Notes under the pieces: generated by a model
The model's input: only the letters and a program-made list of their open reading frames with translations
What the model was told of the DNA's origin: nothing
The model's database searches: none
In this document: positions 27,313 through 35,229 of the stretch, one piece after another
Position numbering within the stretch: position 1 is the first letter of the stretch
Layout: the number at the start of each line of letters is the position of its first letter
NCBI RefSeq assembly: GCF_003931875.1
Contig: NZ_CP034245.1
Span: 2,852,001 to 2,916,000 of the forward strand
DNA from: Microbacterium sp. 10M-3C3
GTDB lineage: Bacteria > Actinomycetota > Actinomycetes > Actinomycetales > Microbacteriaceae
Direction of reading: 5' to 3'
DNA length: 64,000 nt
Translations under genes and position numbers: made by a program

Positions 27313-28329
27313 TCAGCGACGCGGCGGCGGGGCCACCGTGCCGTGGGACAGATAGGTCGGCGGGATGAGATGCACGGCCGGGTCGAGCCGGCGATCCTCC
27401 ACGGCCTTCACGGCGAGCTCGATCGCGAGGTCGCACGAGGCCTGCGGGATGAGAGGGATCGTGTCGACGGCGACCGCCTGCGCCGCGGTGTCGAAGGAGG
27501 CGCCGACGGCGACCACCGACACGTCACCGGGGATGTCGTGCCCGCCGCGGGCGACCTCCTCGAGCACCGCCTCGTGGGCGTCGGCGGCGCAGTGCAGGAC
27601 GAGCGCGGTGGCACCGTCGGCGAGCAGCTCGCGCACGGCGCGCCGCGCGGCTGCCAGCTCGGTGAGCGTCACGCCGGTCGTGCGGAACGCCCACTCGACG
27701 TCGCGCTCGGCGGCGCGCTCGCCCACGGCGGCCCGCACGCGCGGCGGGAAGTTCGACTTCTCGTACGCGATGTCGGTCTGGCCGACGAGCCCGATGCGAC
27801 GGTGCCCGACGTCGACGAGTGCGTCGACCGCCATGCGTGCGGCGGCCTCGAAGTCGAGGTCCACGCACGTCAGGCCTTCGTGGTCGTCGGGGATGCCGAT
27901 GAACACCGTGGGCGTCGCGATCGCCCGCGCGAGCGGCACGCGGTCGTCGTCGGGCGCGACGTCGAGCACGACGATGCCGTCGACGAGGCCCGTCGCGGCG
28001 ACGCGGCTCATCCCCTCGCGCGCCTGCTCCTCGGTCAGTAGGAGCACGTCGTACTCGTGGCGCCGCGCGGCGATCGCGGTCGCGAGCACGAAGGCCATGT
28101 GCGTCGGGGCGTGCGTATCGCTGCGCAGCGGCTCGGTGAGGGCGAAGATGTGGGTGCGGCTGCCGGCGAGCATCCGCGCCCCCGCGTTCGGGCTGTAGCC
28201 GAGCTCGTGCACCGCCCGCTCGACGCGCTCGCGCGTGCGCTGGGAGACCGGCCGCTTGCCGCTGAGCGCGTAGGACACCGTGCTGATCGAGACGCCGGCG
28301 GCCTCGGCCACCTCGTTGATCTTCACCAT
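27313..28329 (-). CDS. LacI-family transcriptional repressor
   Basis: 338 residues. The N-terminal helix-turn-helix and hinge (MVKINEVAEAAGVSISTVSYALSG, read as two parts, then YSPNAGARMLAGS) are classic LacI/GalR; the rest is a periplasmic-binding-protein-like sensor. It lies 133 bases upstream of the binding-protein gene on the same strand and has two operators on its own promoter, so it probably represses itself and the oligosaccharide operon. The inducer is likely a beta-glucosyl or xylosyl oligosaccharide. The ATG was chosen at MVKINEV; the upstream in-frame extension has no homology. Confidence 0.9.
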   Translation of the reverse strand: MVKINEVAEAAGVSISTVSYALSGKRPVSQRTRERVERAVHELGYSPNAGARMLAGSRTHIFALTEPLRSDTHAPTHMAFVLATAIAARRHEYDVLLLTEEQAREGMSRVAATGLVDGIVVLDVAPDDDRVPLARAIATPTVFIGIPDDHEGLTCVDLDFEAAARMAVDALVDVGHRRIGLVGQTDIAYEKSNFPPRVRAAVGERAAERDVEWAFRTTGVTLTELAAARRAVRELLADGATALVLHCAADAHEAVLEEVARGGHDIPGDVSVVAVGASFDTAAQAVAVDTIPLIPQASCDLAIELAVKAVEDRRLDPAVHLIPPTYLSHGTVAPPPRR

Positions 28330-28374
28330 GTCGGACTCCGTCGTCGTGTCTGCCGCCGTGAGCGGCGGGAATAT

Positions 28375-28398
28375 CGAAGCGCTTCGCGAAACGCTTCG
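28375..28398. promoter_or_regulatory. Tandem LacI operators on the repressor promoter
   Basis: CGAAGCGCTTCG (28375-28386, perfect palindrome) directly abuts CGAAACGCTTCG (28387-28398, one pair off perfect). They sit just downstream of the -10 of the repressor gene, covering the expected transcription start, which indicates autorepression. Confidence 0.75.
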
Positions 28399-28404
28399 AC
28401 GGAT

Positions 28405-28434
28405 ACGGTAGGCGACGCGGGGCGGCAGGCGCAA
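28405..28434 (-). promoter_or_regulatory. Promoter of the LacI-type gene
   Basis: Minus strand: -35 TTGCGC (28434-28429), 18-base spacer, -10 TACCGT (28410-28405). The tandem operators begin seven bases downstream. Confidence 0.55.
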
Positions 28435-28532
28435 GTGTTTTCGCGAAGTCGGCAACAAACCGATCCGCCGTACCGTCCCGACTGAGCAGAACGTCATATT
28501 CCGTTATCTGGCGCGTCTCGCGACGTAGCGAT

Positions 28533-28562
28533 TTGACGCGTGGAGACGCATTCGGTCATAAT
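28533..28562 (+). promoter_or_regulatory. Strong leaderless promoter of the Cys leader peptide
   Basis: -35 TTGACG (28533-28538), 18-base spacer, -10 CATAAT (28557-28562), then exactly six bases (CGCGAC) to the ATG at 28569. It is the clearest -35/-10 pair in the window, and the spacing predicts transcription from the first base of the start codon. Confidence 0.65.
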
Positions 28563-28568
28563 CGCGAC

Positions 28569-28667
28569 ATGACCGACAACGCGCGTTCTCTGTCCGCCTG
28601 GGAGGCGAACTGGACTGCCGGGATGATGATGCCCGGCCGCGTCGTGCTGTGTCGAATGTGTCGCTGA
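28569..28667 (+). CDS. Leaderless leader peptide ending CRMCR
   Basis: A 32-codon frame, MTDNARSLSAWEANWTAG then MMMPGRVVLCRMCR and TGA. It is too short for normal gene calling. The C-terminal LCRMCR with two Cys-Arg pairs resembles the Cys-containing leader peptides of other actinobacteria, where ribosome stalling at Cys codons under cysteine shortage controls downstream genes. The -10 box lies six bases before the ATG, so the ribosome loads directly on the 5' end. The 188 bases to the regulator at 28855 hold two hairpins (28738-28758, 28777-28793). The coding assignment is inference from motif, promoter and position. Confidence 0.6.
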   Translation: MTDNARSLSAWEANWTAGMMMPGRVVLCRMCR

Positions 28668-28737
28668 CACGGTGACCCCCGCCGGACGCCGCTCGCGCTT
28701 CTGAACGCCGAGCACGGTCGTCCCCGAGCGCATCGGA

Positions 28738-28793
28738 CTACGCGTCGATCAGGCGTAGCCGTGTGCCTCGTCTCCCGGGCCCCGCAGCGGCCC
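28738..28793 (+). promoter_or_regulatory. Candidate attenuator hairpins before winged-helix gene
   Basis: Two stems in the leader between the Cys peptide and the regulator: CTACGC (28738-28743) with GCGTAG (28753-28758), loop nine; and GGGCC (28777-28781) with GGCCC (28789-28793), loop seven. Neither is a textbook terminator. They could switch with ribosome position on the leader peptide. Confidence 0.35.
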
Positions 28794-28854
28794 TCGCGCA
28801 CATCTCCCGGATCCGCGCACTGCGCGCATCCCTTCCGCAAGGACACCCATCATC

Positions 28855-29583
28855 ATGTCGACCGCCGCCCTCCTCGACCGTCCCGCCCGCATCCGCCACC
28901 TCCGCGCCGTCCCCGACACCACGTCCGCTCCGGCTTCCGCTCCGGCCGCTCCCGCCCCCGCGCGCAGCCTCCCCGCCGGGACTGCTCCGCGCGGCTTCGC
29001 CCTGTACGTCGGCATCGACGAGGACAAGGCCGCCGCCGACGGCGTCTCGCTCCCCCAGCTCGTCGAGGCCCTGCGCCGCACGCTCGCCGAGCTCGCGCCC
29101 AGCGCGCAGACCCACGCGACCGTCGCGCTGGCTCCCGTCGGCGCCGGCGGCCGCGACGTCGATGTCGTGCGCCTCGCCCTCCACGAGCCCTCCGCCGTCG
29201 CGCGCACCAAGCCCGAGCCCGAGGAGGATGAGGATCGCGCTCCCGGGGGCGTCGTCGTCGACATCTCCCGTAAGCGCGTGCTGCTGGACGGCCAGTCGGC
29301 CGCCTTCACGTTCAAGGAGTTCGAGCTGCTGCAGTACCTCGTCCTGCGCGAGGGACGCACGATCGACCGCAGCGAGCTCGTCGCGTCGCTGTGGCAGGGC
29401 GCCGGCGAGGACGAGGCCCCGGGCGAGCGCACGATCGACGTTCACGTGCGCCGGCTGCGCGCGAAGCTCGGCGCGTACGAGGACATCGTGCGCACCGTCC
29501 GCGGCGTCGGCTATCGCTTCGACCGTCACGCCGACGTCGTCATCCGCTACGGCCACGGCACGCCCTCGCCCGACCGCTTCTGA
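28855..29583 (+). CDS. Winged-helix DNA-binding regulator without receiver domain
   Basis: 242 residues. The C-terminal third is an OmpR/PhoB-type winged helix: FTFKEFELLQYLVLREGRT, then ERTIDVHVRRLRAKLG and VRGVGYRFDRH. The N-terminal part has no receiver Asp pocket; it has a Pro/Ala-rich stretch and a short alpha/beta segment (GFALYVGIDEDKAAADGVS) of unknown role. It is therefore not a standard response regulator and must be controlled another way, perhaps by level through the upstream leader. AAGGA lies 11 bases before the ATG. Confidence 0.8.
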   Translation: MSTAALLDRPARIRHLRAVPDTTSAPASAPAAPAPARSLPAGTAPRGFALYVGIDEDKAAADGVSLPQLVEALRRTLAELAPSAQTHATVALAPVGAGGRDVDVVRLALHEPSAVARTKPEPEEDEDRAPGGVVVDISRKRVLLDGQSAAFTFKEFELLQYLVLREGRTIDRSELVASLWQGAGEDEAPGERTIDVHVRRLRAKLGAYEDIVRTVRGVGYRFDRHADVVIRYGHGTPSPDRF

Positions 29584-29660
29584 TCACCGCCCGTCGGCGT
29601 TCCGGCTCGCCGCGCCCTACGCGTGCGCGACTGCGGGCGCGCGGTGTCGGCGAACGGACG

Positions 29661-29666
29661 TAGAGT
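29661..29666 (+). promoter_or_regulatory. Leaderless -10 box TAGAGT
   Basis: TAGAGT then six bases (GCCGGG) to the GTG at 29673 of the glycosylase gene. Confidence 0.5.
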
Positions 29667-29672
29667 GCCGGG

Positions 29673-30611
29673 GTGAGCCCGATCGTCGCCCCGCCGCGTC
29701 CGGTCGAGACGACGTACCGGCCGCGGCATGCCGTCGACGTCGCCCGGGCGGTGCTCGCGCAGCGGCACGGCGCCAACGACCCCGCGCTCACCGTGGCCAA
29801 CGGCGTCGTGTGGCGCGCGAGCCGCACGCCCGACGGCGTCGCGACGCTCGCGCTGCGCCCCACGGCCGACGGCTCGGTCCGGGTGGCCGCGTGGGGGCCC
29901 GGCGCGCGCTGGGCGCTCGGCCAGCTGCCGCGGCTGTGCGGCGCCGACGACGACCCCACGGGCTTCGACGCGTCGCTGCATCCGCTCGTCGCCGAGGCCC
30001 ACCACCGCCATCCCGGGCTGCGGATCGGACGCACCGACCTCGTCTTCGAGGCGGTCGCGAGCGCGATCATGGAGCAGAAGGTGACGGGGCTGCAGGCGTT
30101 CTCCGCGTGGCGGCGCCTGCTCACGTGGTTCGGCGAGCGCGCCCCCGGACCCACGCCGCGACCGATGTTCGCCCCGCCCGACATCGACGGCTGGCGCCGC
30201 ATCCCGTCGTGGTCGTGGCATCGCGCGGGACTCGAGCCGCCGCAGTCGCGCACGATCGTCGAGGCCGCGCGACGGGGCGCGTCGCTCGTCGCGGCTGCCG
30301 AGGCCGCGGTCGACGGCGACGCGCGCGATCGCGTCTTCACGAGCATCCGCGGCATCGGCGTGTGGACGAGCGCCGAAGCGCGCATCCGCGCGTTCGGCGA
30401 CCCCGACGCGGTGAGTGTCGGCGACTACCACCTCGCCCACCAGGTCGGATACGCGCTCACCGGCTCGCGGGTCGACGACGACGGCATGCTCGAGCTCCTG
30501 GAGCCGTGGCTCGGGCACCGGCAGCGCGCCATCCGGTACATCCTCGCCGCGGGCGTGTTCGAACCGCGTCGCGGTCCGCGCGTGCACCCCGAGGATCACC
30601 GCGACCGTTGA
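29673..30611 (+). CDS. DNA-3-methyladenine glycosylase, AlkA-like
   Basis: 312 residues. HhH-GPD superfamily DNA glycosylase that removes alkylated bases. LVFEAVASAIMEQKVTGLQ is the AlkA-type core helix; the helix-hairpin-helix is IRGIGVWTSAEARI, and catalytic Asp251 is in SVGDYHLAH. The N-terminal half resembles the AlkA N-domain. No iron-sulfur Cys cluster is present, as expected for this branch. Start GTG by leaderless box. Confidence 0.85.
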   Translation: MSPIVAPPRPVETTYRPRHAVDVARAVLAQRHGANDPALTVANGVVWRASRTPDGVATLALRPTADGSVRVAAWGPGARWALGQLPRLCGADDDPTGFDASLHPLVAEAHHRHPGLRIGRTDLVFEAVASAIMEQKVTGLQAFSAWRRLLTWFGERAPGPTPRPMFAPPDIDGWRRIPSWSWHRAGLEPPQSRTIVEAARRGASLVAAAEAAVDGDARDRVFTSIRGIGVWTSAEARIRAFGDPDAVSVGDYHLAHQVGYALTGSRVDDDGMLELLEPWLGHRQRAIRYILAAGVFEPRRGPRVHPEDHRDR

Positions 30612-30642
30612 CGTTCCGTCGGACGCCGGGGGCGCCGCCGTC

Positions 30643-30648
30643 TAGGGT
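30643..30648 (+). promoter_or_regulatory. Leaderless -10 box TAGGGT
   Basis: TAGGGT then six bases (GGGAAC) to the ATG at 30655. Confidence 0.5.
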
Positions 30649-30654
30649 GGGAAC

Positions 30655-30876
30655 ATGGCAGAGCGTCGCACCGGATGGCCCCGCGGCCGCATGCCGTGGC
30701 TCCTGGGGACCGTCGTGCTCCTCGGACTCGGCGTGCTGTTCGGCCTCGTCTTCGGCAGCGTCTGGCTCGGCATCGTGCTCGCCGCCGCCGTCTCGATCGG
30801 CTGGCTCATCGCCTACGAGTCGTGGCGCGGCCGCAACAGCGGCGTGAACGACGAGGACCGCGGCATCCAGCTCTGA
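30655..30876 (+). CDS. Small membrane protein, 73 aa
   Basis: 73 residues: a basic head (MAERRTGWPRGRMPW), two hydrophobic helices (LLGTVVLLGLGVLFGLVFGS and WLGIVLAAAVSIGWLIAY) and a charged tail. No family recognised. The start is set by the TAGGGT box six bases upstream. It converges on the aldo/keto reductase gene with a 30-base gap. Confidence 0.65.
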   Translation: MAERRTGWPRGRMPWLLGTVVLLGLGVLFGLVFGSVWLGIVLAAAVSIGWLIAYESWRGRNSGVNDEDRGIQL

Positions 30877-30906
30877 CGCCCGCCGTGCGGACCGGATGCG
30901 GCGGGC

Positions 30907-31740
30907 TCACATCTCCTCGTGCGTGTCGGGGTCGCCGCCCCACAGCCGGCCGCGGCGCAGGCCCGACAGGGCCGCCATCTCGTCGTCGGTGAGAGCGAAG
31001 CCGAACACGTCGGCGTTCTCGCGCTGCCGGTCCGGGTCGGCCGACTTCGGGATCGGGGTGGAGCCGAGCTGCACGTGCCAGCGGAGGACCGCGCGGGTGG
31101 GAGTCACCCCGTGGGCCGCCGCGATGTCGGCGACGACCGGCTCTGCCAGCAGCTCGCTCCGCCGGGCGAGCGGGCTCCAGCTCTCGGTGCGGATGCCGAG
31201 CTCGGCGTGGACCGCGCGCAGCTCGTCCTGCGGGTAGTACGGATGCAGCTCCACCTGGTTCACGACGGGCACCACGCCGGTCGCTTCGGCGAGTCGGCGC
31301 AGCATCGGCTCGGTGAAGTTCGACACGCCGATCGACCGCGCGACGCCCCGGCGCTGCAGCTCGATCATCGCGCGCCACGTGTCGAGCCACTTGCCCACGC
31401 TCGGGTTCGGCCAGTGGATCAGGTACAGGTCGATGCGGTCGAGCCCGAGCGCCTCGAGCGATCGCGACGCGCTCGCCAGGGTCTCGTCGTACCCGTGGTC
31501 GCGCCCGGGGATCTTCGTCGTGACGAGGATCTCGTCGCGGTCGATGCCGCTGCGGCGCACCGCTTCGCCGACCTCGCCCTCATTCTCGTAGTTCACGGCC
31601 GAATCCAGCAGCCGGTAGCCCGACTCGAGCGCCGCGACGATCGCGGCCACGCCGTCGTCGCCGCGCAGCTTGTACGTGCCGAGGCCGAGCTCGGGGAAGG
31701 CGACGCCGTCGGCGAGGGTCACGGTGGGAATGTTGGTCAT
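30907..31740 (-). CDS. Aldo/keto reductase
   Basis: 277 residues, NADPH-dependent oxidoreductase of the AKR5-like group (2,5-diketo-D-gluconate reductase-type). The catalytic tetrad is visible: Asp in LLDSAVNYENE with Tyr following, Lys in VTTKIPGRDHG and His in LYLIHWPNP. The cofactor motif IPKSADPDRQRENADVFGF is near the end. The ATG gives MTNIPTVTLADGV. The substrate cannot be set from sequence. Confidence 0.88.
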   Translation of the reverse strand: MTNIPTVTLADGVAFPELGLGTYKLRGDDGVAAIVAALESGYRLLDSAVNYENEGEVGEAVRRSGIDRDEILVTTKIPGRDHGYDETLASASRSLEALGLDRIDLYLIHWPNPSVGKWLDTWRAMIELQRRGVARSIGVSNFTEPMLRRLAEATGVVPVVNQVELHPYYPQDELRAVHAELGIRTESWSPLARRSELLAEPVVADIAAAHGVTPTRAVLRWHVQLGSTPIPKSADPDRQRENADVFGFALTDDEMAALSGLRRGRLWGGDPDTHEEM

Positions 31741-31799
31741 ACCGTCATCCTCGCCGACGTGCGGGCGCGGCGCGCCGTTGCGCGACACGCCCGCCGGAG

Positions 31800-33779
31800 C
31801 TAGGCCCCACGTCCGAGATCTCCGCCGCGCGACGACGCACCCTCGTAGCCGTCGCGCTCGAAGCCGCCCGCGAAAGCGAGGATGCGCCCCATCACGAACG
31901 CTCCGGCGTACTGCGCCATCGCCTGGAACTTGTCGGACACATCGCCCTCGCGCGCGACACCGGACTGCTCGTACGCACCGGTCGTCACGATCGCGTCGGT
32001 GGCGTTGTCGGCGAGGACACCCAGCGCGCGGGCCGTCTGCTCGCGCCCCAGATCGAGGGCTCGGGTGAGCACCGTCTCGGACGAGACCCCCACGAGGTTC
32101 AGGTTCTCGTCCAGGACGCCGTTGTTGTAGTACTTCTCGATGAGCACGGCGTTGCGCGCGTAGTTCGCGTAGCCGTAGCCCATGGCGGCGTAGGCGGCGT
32201 TCGCGCCGGTGCCGACGTACTGCTCGATCGTCGGCAGCGACTGCTGGGCGGTCCACGACAGCGCGACGTCGAGGTCGATGCCACTCAGCCGGCTCCGGAA
32301 CACGTCCGTCGACACGCCGCGGGCCTCCGCCGCGGGCTGCAGCACGCCGGTCTCGAAAGCCGCCCAGTCGGCGTCGGCGGCGCGACGGAAGAACGAGGCG
32401 ATCGTCTCGAGCTCGGCCCCCTCCGCGATCGCCGCGCCCTCGTTGTCGCGCCCGATCGTGAACACCGACTCGGCGAACGCGAGCTGCCCGCGCGAGAAGT
32501 CGTAGTAGATCAACGGGAGCAGCACGTCCGTGAGGAGCTGTTCGATCGAGGTGTAGCCGGCGGATGCGATCGTGTCGGCGATGTTCTGCAGGGCGCCCAC
32601 CGCGTACTGCTGGAGGGAGTACGCATCGAAGGCGTTGCCGTACGCCGAGATAAGCGCCTCGGCGTCGGCGAGGGTCTGGGGCGTGTACGTTCCGAGCGAG
32701 TCGAGGAAGGCCACGAACTCGGTCTCGGCGGTCTGAGCTGCCTGCAGCTGAGCGTCGATCGCGGTGCCGCCCGTGGTCAGCAGCGACTGCATCGTCTGGA
32801 ACGCGCTCGTCGTCGCCTGCATGAGCAGCGCCGCTTGGGAGGCCTCGAAGAACGCGCCGCCCTGCAGGCCCTGCGTCTGCAGGCTCCGCGCACGGTCGGC
32901 GGATGCCGCGGCGTCGGCGGGAAGCGTGCCGGCCGAGGCCTGCAGCGCGGGATCCAGCGCCGTGAACTCCGCCGCCGCGCGGTCGTAGGTCGCGAGCATG
33001 GTGTCGGCCTCGCTGCGGAACTTCGCGTAGCCCGTCTCGCTCGCCTTCGGCGTGTCGGGCTGGGCGGGGCGCGGCAGCTCGCTGCCGGTGAGGAGCGGAT
33101 AGGCCTCGTACAGATCGGCCACCTCGACGACCTCGACGCCGCCCGACGCACCGAGCTGCACGACGTCGACGAGCTCGCCCTGCGCGTTCGGCGAGTTGCG
33201 CTGCCCGGCGGGGATCAGGACGGTGTCGAGCTCGCCCGCGTCGATGACGCCCTGAACCTTCTCGGGGATGCCGCCGACCGTGCCGACCGTGCCCATCGGG
33301 TTGATCGTGCCGGTCATCGTGGCGTCGGGCGAGATGTCGTCGCCGTAGTACAGCGACAGCAGGCCCACCGTGGTGAGCGCGCCCGCGCTCGGCCCGTCGA
33401 TTCTGCCGTCAAATGCGAACCGGTAGGCGACGTCGAGAGGCGCGCCGGTGAGCAGCGTCGCGACCGAGACGGCGTTCCACGAAGCGGCCTGGGTCATCGC
33501 GCCGACGCCGCTCACCTCGTCTTCGGAGATGTCGATGCTCAATTCGCCGTCGTCCGACGGGCGCACGGAGACCCGCTGCTGCGCGACGCCGCCGGTGTCG
33601 CCGGCTGCGTACAGCACGTTGAGCGTGGCCTCGCTCGAACGGAATCCGGTCGATTCCTCGCCGGCGGACTCGCCGAACGACACAGGGAACGGGAAGACGG
33701 AGCAGCCGGTGACGGCGAGTGCGGTCGCGACGGCGAGCACGGGGAGGGCGGCGGCGCGGTGAAGAGCAGGACGGGGCAT
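31800..33779 (-). CDS. Lipoprotein with Lon-type (S16) protease domain
   Basis: 659 residues. The signal peptide ends at the lipobox VTGC (Cys26), so the mature protein should be anchored outside the membrane. Residues about 90-205 match the Lon protease fold: DGPSAGALTTVGLL holds Ser131 and GTVGGIPEKVQGVID holds Lys174. Their 43-residue spacing equals Ser679-Lys722 of E. coli Lon. There is no AAA+ ATPase and no PDZ domain, unlike Lon and YlbL-type proteases. About 450 C-terminal residues are helical and Ala-rich with no recognised family. The start MPRPALHRAA is the only one giving a signal peptide. Substrate and partners unknown. Confidence 0.75.
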   Translation of the reverse strand: MPRPALHRAAALPVLAVATALAVTGCSVFPFPVSFGESAGEESTGFRSSEATLNVLYAAGDTGGVAQQRVSVRPSDDGELSIDISEDEVSGVGAMTQAASWNAVSVATLLTGAPLDVAYRFAFDGRIDGPSAGALTTVGLLSLYYGDDISPDATMTGTINPMGTVGTVGGIPEKVQGVIDAGELDTVLIPAGQRNSPNAQGELVDVVQLGASGGVEVVEVADLYEAYPLLTGSELPRPAQPDTPKASETGYAKFRSEADTMLATYDRAAAEFTALDPALQASAGTLPADAAASADRARSLQTQGLQGGAFFEASQAALLMQATTSAFQTMQSLLTTGGTAIDAQLQAAQTAETEFVAFLDSLGTYTPQTLADAEALISAYGNAFDAYSLQQYAVGALQNIADTIASAGYTSIEQLLTDVLLPLIYYDFSRGQLAFAESVFTIGRDNEGAAIAEGAELETIASFFRRAADADWAAFETGVLQPAAEARGVSTDVFRSRLSGIDLDVALSWTAQQSLPTIEQYVGTGANAAYAAMGYGYANYARNAVLIEKYYNNGVLDENLNLVGVSSETVLTRALDLGREQTARALGVLADNATDAIVTTGAYEQSGVAREGDVSDKFQAMAQYAGAFVMGRILAFAGGFERDGYEGASSRGGDLGRGA

Positions 33780-33928
33780 ACGCGTTTTCCGGAGCGGAGG
33801 AGCCGGTGGACGCGGCAGGTGGCGGCGTCGACCCGGATGTGTGACGGGGGTGGTTCCAGCATCGCTGAACCGGTTGAGGCCGCCGCGCTTACTCACACCC
33901 CAGTTGTGGGGGGATCGTGCCCGCGCGG

Positions 33929-35110
33929 TCAGGCCAGGGCGGCGGCCACCGCGTCCCACCACGTCGACGCGGCCGATCGATGGCCGGCGAGCCGCGCCGC
34001 CGCCTCGCGCGCGATCCGAGGGGCGGATGCGGCGGCCGCATCGAGGCGCGCCGGCGCGTCCGCCAGCTCATCGAGGTCGAGTACCGCGTCCTGTCCCCAG
34101 TGGCCGAGCGCGCCGCCGAGCTTGATGCGCGTGTACGCGTCCGCGGCGAGCGAAAGGATCGGGACGCCCGCCGGCGCGGCGAAGACCGCCGGGTGGTAGC
34201 GGCTGGTCACGAGCACGCGCGCGGTGCGCGCCAGCGCCGCTGCGGTGCGCGAGTCGCCGCTGGGCACGACCTCGCTCGGCCGCCGCATCCGCGACCGCAC
34301 GCGCTCGTGCAGCGCGGCGTCGCCGGCCGGGACGGCGCCGGCCGTCTCGGGGCCGAAGTGGGCGTGGAAGACGACGGGCCCGACCGTGTCGGCTGCGCGG
34401 TCGAGGAGGGCGGCGATGCCGCGCTCGACCTCGTCGGCCGGGCGCCCGGCGAACCACCCCGACAGGCTCACGAGGACGGGGCCGGATGCGGCGGGGCCGT
34501 TCGTCGCGCGCGGACCGCCGCCGAGGAACGACGCATCGTCGACGCCCGCGTGCACCGCCGCGCCCCACGAGCGCGCGAGCTGGGCCGAGGCGTGCTCGCG
34601 CACCCCCGTGCGCGCCGCGGCGCGCACCATGCCGGCCACCCGGTCGGCGTCGGCGGGCTCCAGGTCGGGACCGAACGTCTGCCCCGACACGACGACGGGC
34701 AGCCCGCGCGCCCGCGCCATCGCGGCGAGGGTCGTCCGCTCGAAGACGTGCACCGGCCACCGGGACGCGAGGTTGCCGCCGCCGGCGATCAGCACACCCG
34801 AGGCGTCGCCGAGCGCCGCGAGCGCGGCGGCGGCGGGGTCGCCGGACTCGAGCGTCGCGCGGCCCCCAGCGGCGGCGACGAGGCGCTCGGCGCGCCGCGC
34901 CGCGGCATCGCGATCCAGCCCCACGAAGCCGAGCCGCGGCACGCACGGCACGCCGTACCGGGCGGAGGATTCCTCCGGCGCGGAGGACACGCCCACGATG
35001 TCGACGCCGCGCGCGCCCAGCTCGTCGCGTGCCGCCTCGAACATGGCCTCGTCGCCGATGTGGATCATCCCCGACACCACGCCGATGTCGCCGATCGTCA
35101 GAACGCCCAC
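33929..35110 (-). CDS. Polysaccharide pyruvyl transferase family protein
   Basis: 393 residues. Family PF04230 (CsaB/WcaK-like), which adds pyruvate ketals to surface glycans. Seen in sequence: IHIGDEAMFEAARDELG near the start, GGGNLASRWP in the middle, VVSGQTFGPDL, TSRYHPAVFAAPAGVPIL toward the end. The GTG at 35110 follows a GAGGGAGA ribosome-binding site. It is divergent from the glycosyltransferase operon at 35230, sharing a 119-base promoter region, so all three genes likely serve the same envelope glycan. Confidence 0.82.
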   Translation of the reverse strand: MGVLTIGDIGVVSGMIHIGDEAMFEAARDELGARGVDIVGVSSAPEESSARYGVPCVPRLGFVGLDRDAAARRAERLVAAAGGRATLESGDPAAAALAALGDASGVLIAGGGNLASRWPVHVFERTTLAAMARARGLPVVVSGQTFGPDLEPADADRVAGMVRAAARTGVREHASAQLARSWGAAVHAGVDDASFLGGGPRATNGPAASGPVLVSLSGWFAGRPADEVERGIAALLDRAADTVGPVVFHAHFGPETAGAVPAGDAALHERVRSRMRRPSEVVPSGDSRTAAALARTARVLVTSRYHPAVFAAPAGVPILSLAADAYTRIKLGGALGHWGQDAVLDLDELADAPARLDAAAASAPRIAREAAARLAGHRSAASTWWDAVAAALA

Positions 35111-35229
35111 GCGTCTCCCTCGCAGAAATGCGGAGCCGAACTTCGGCGCCCCGTCAACCGTAGGCTCTGTTCGGATTGTCCCAGTACGATTCCCGACGGC
35201 GCCCGCTCGGCGCCGGCTCGGAGGGCAAC

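Noticed and set aside
28494..28846. Short minus-strand frames across the leader-peptide region
   Set aside because: No ribosome-binding sites and poor composition; the plus-strand leaderless frame has a much better promoter and motif.
33852..33871. GGTTC/GAACC hairpin before the Lon-domain lipoprotein, possibly an ECF-sigma promoter (GGAAC...)
   Set aside because: No matching -10 element at the proper distance, so the promoter claim is not supported.
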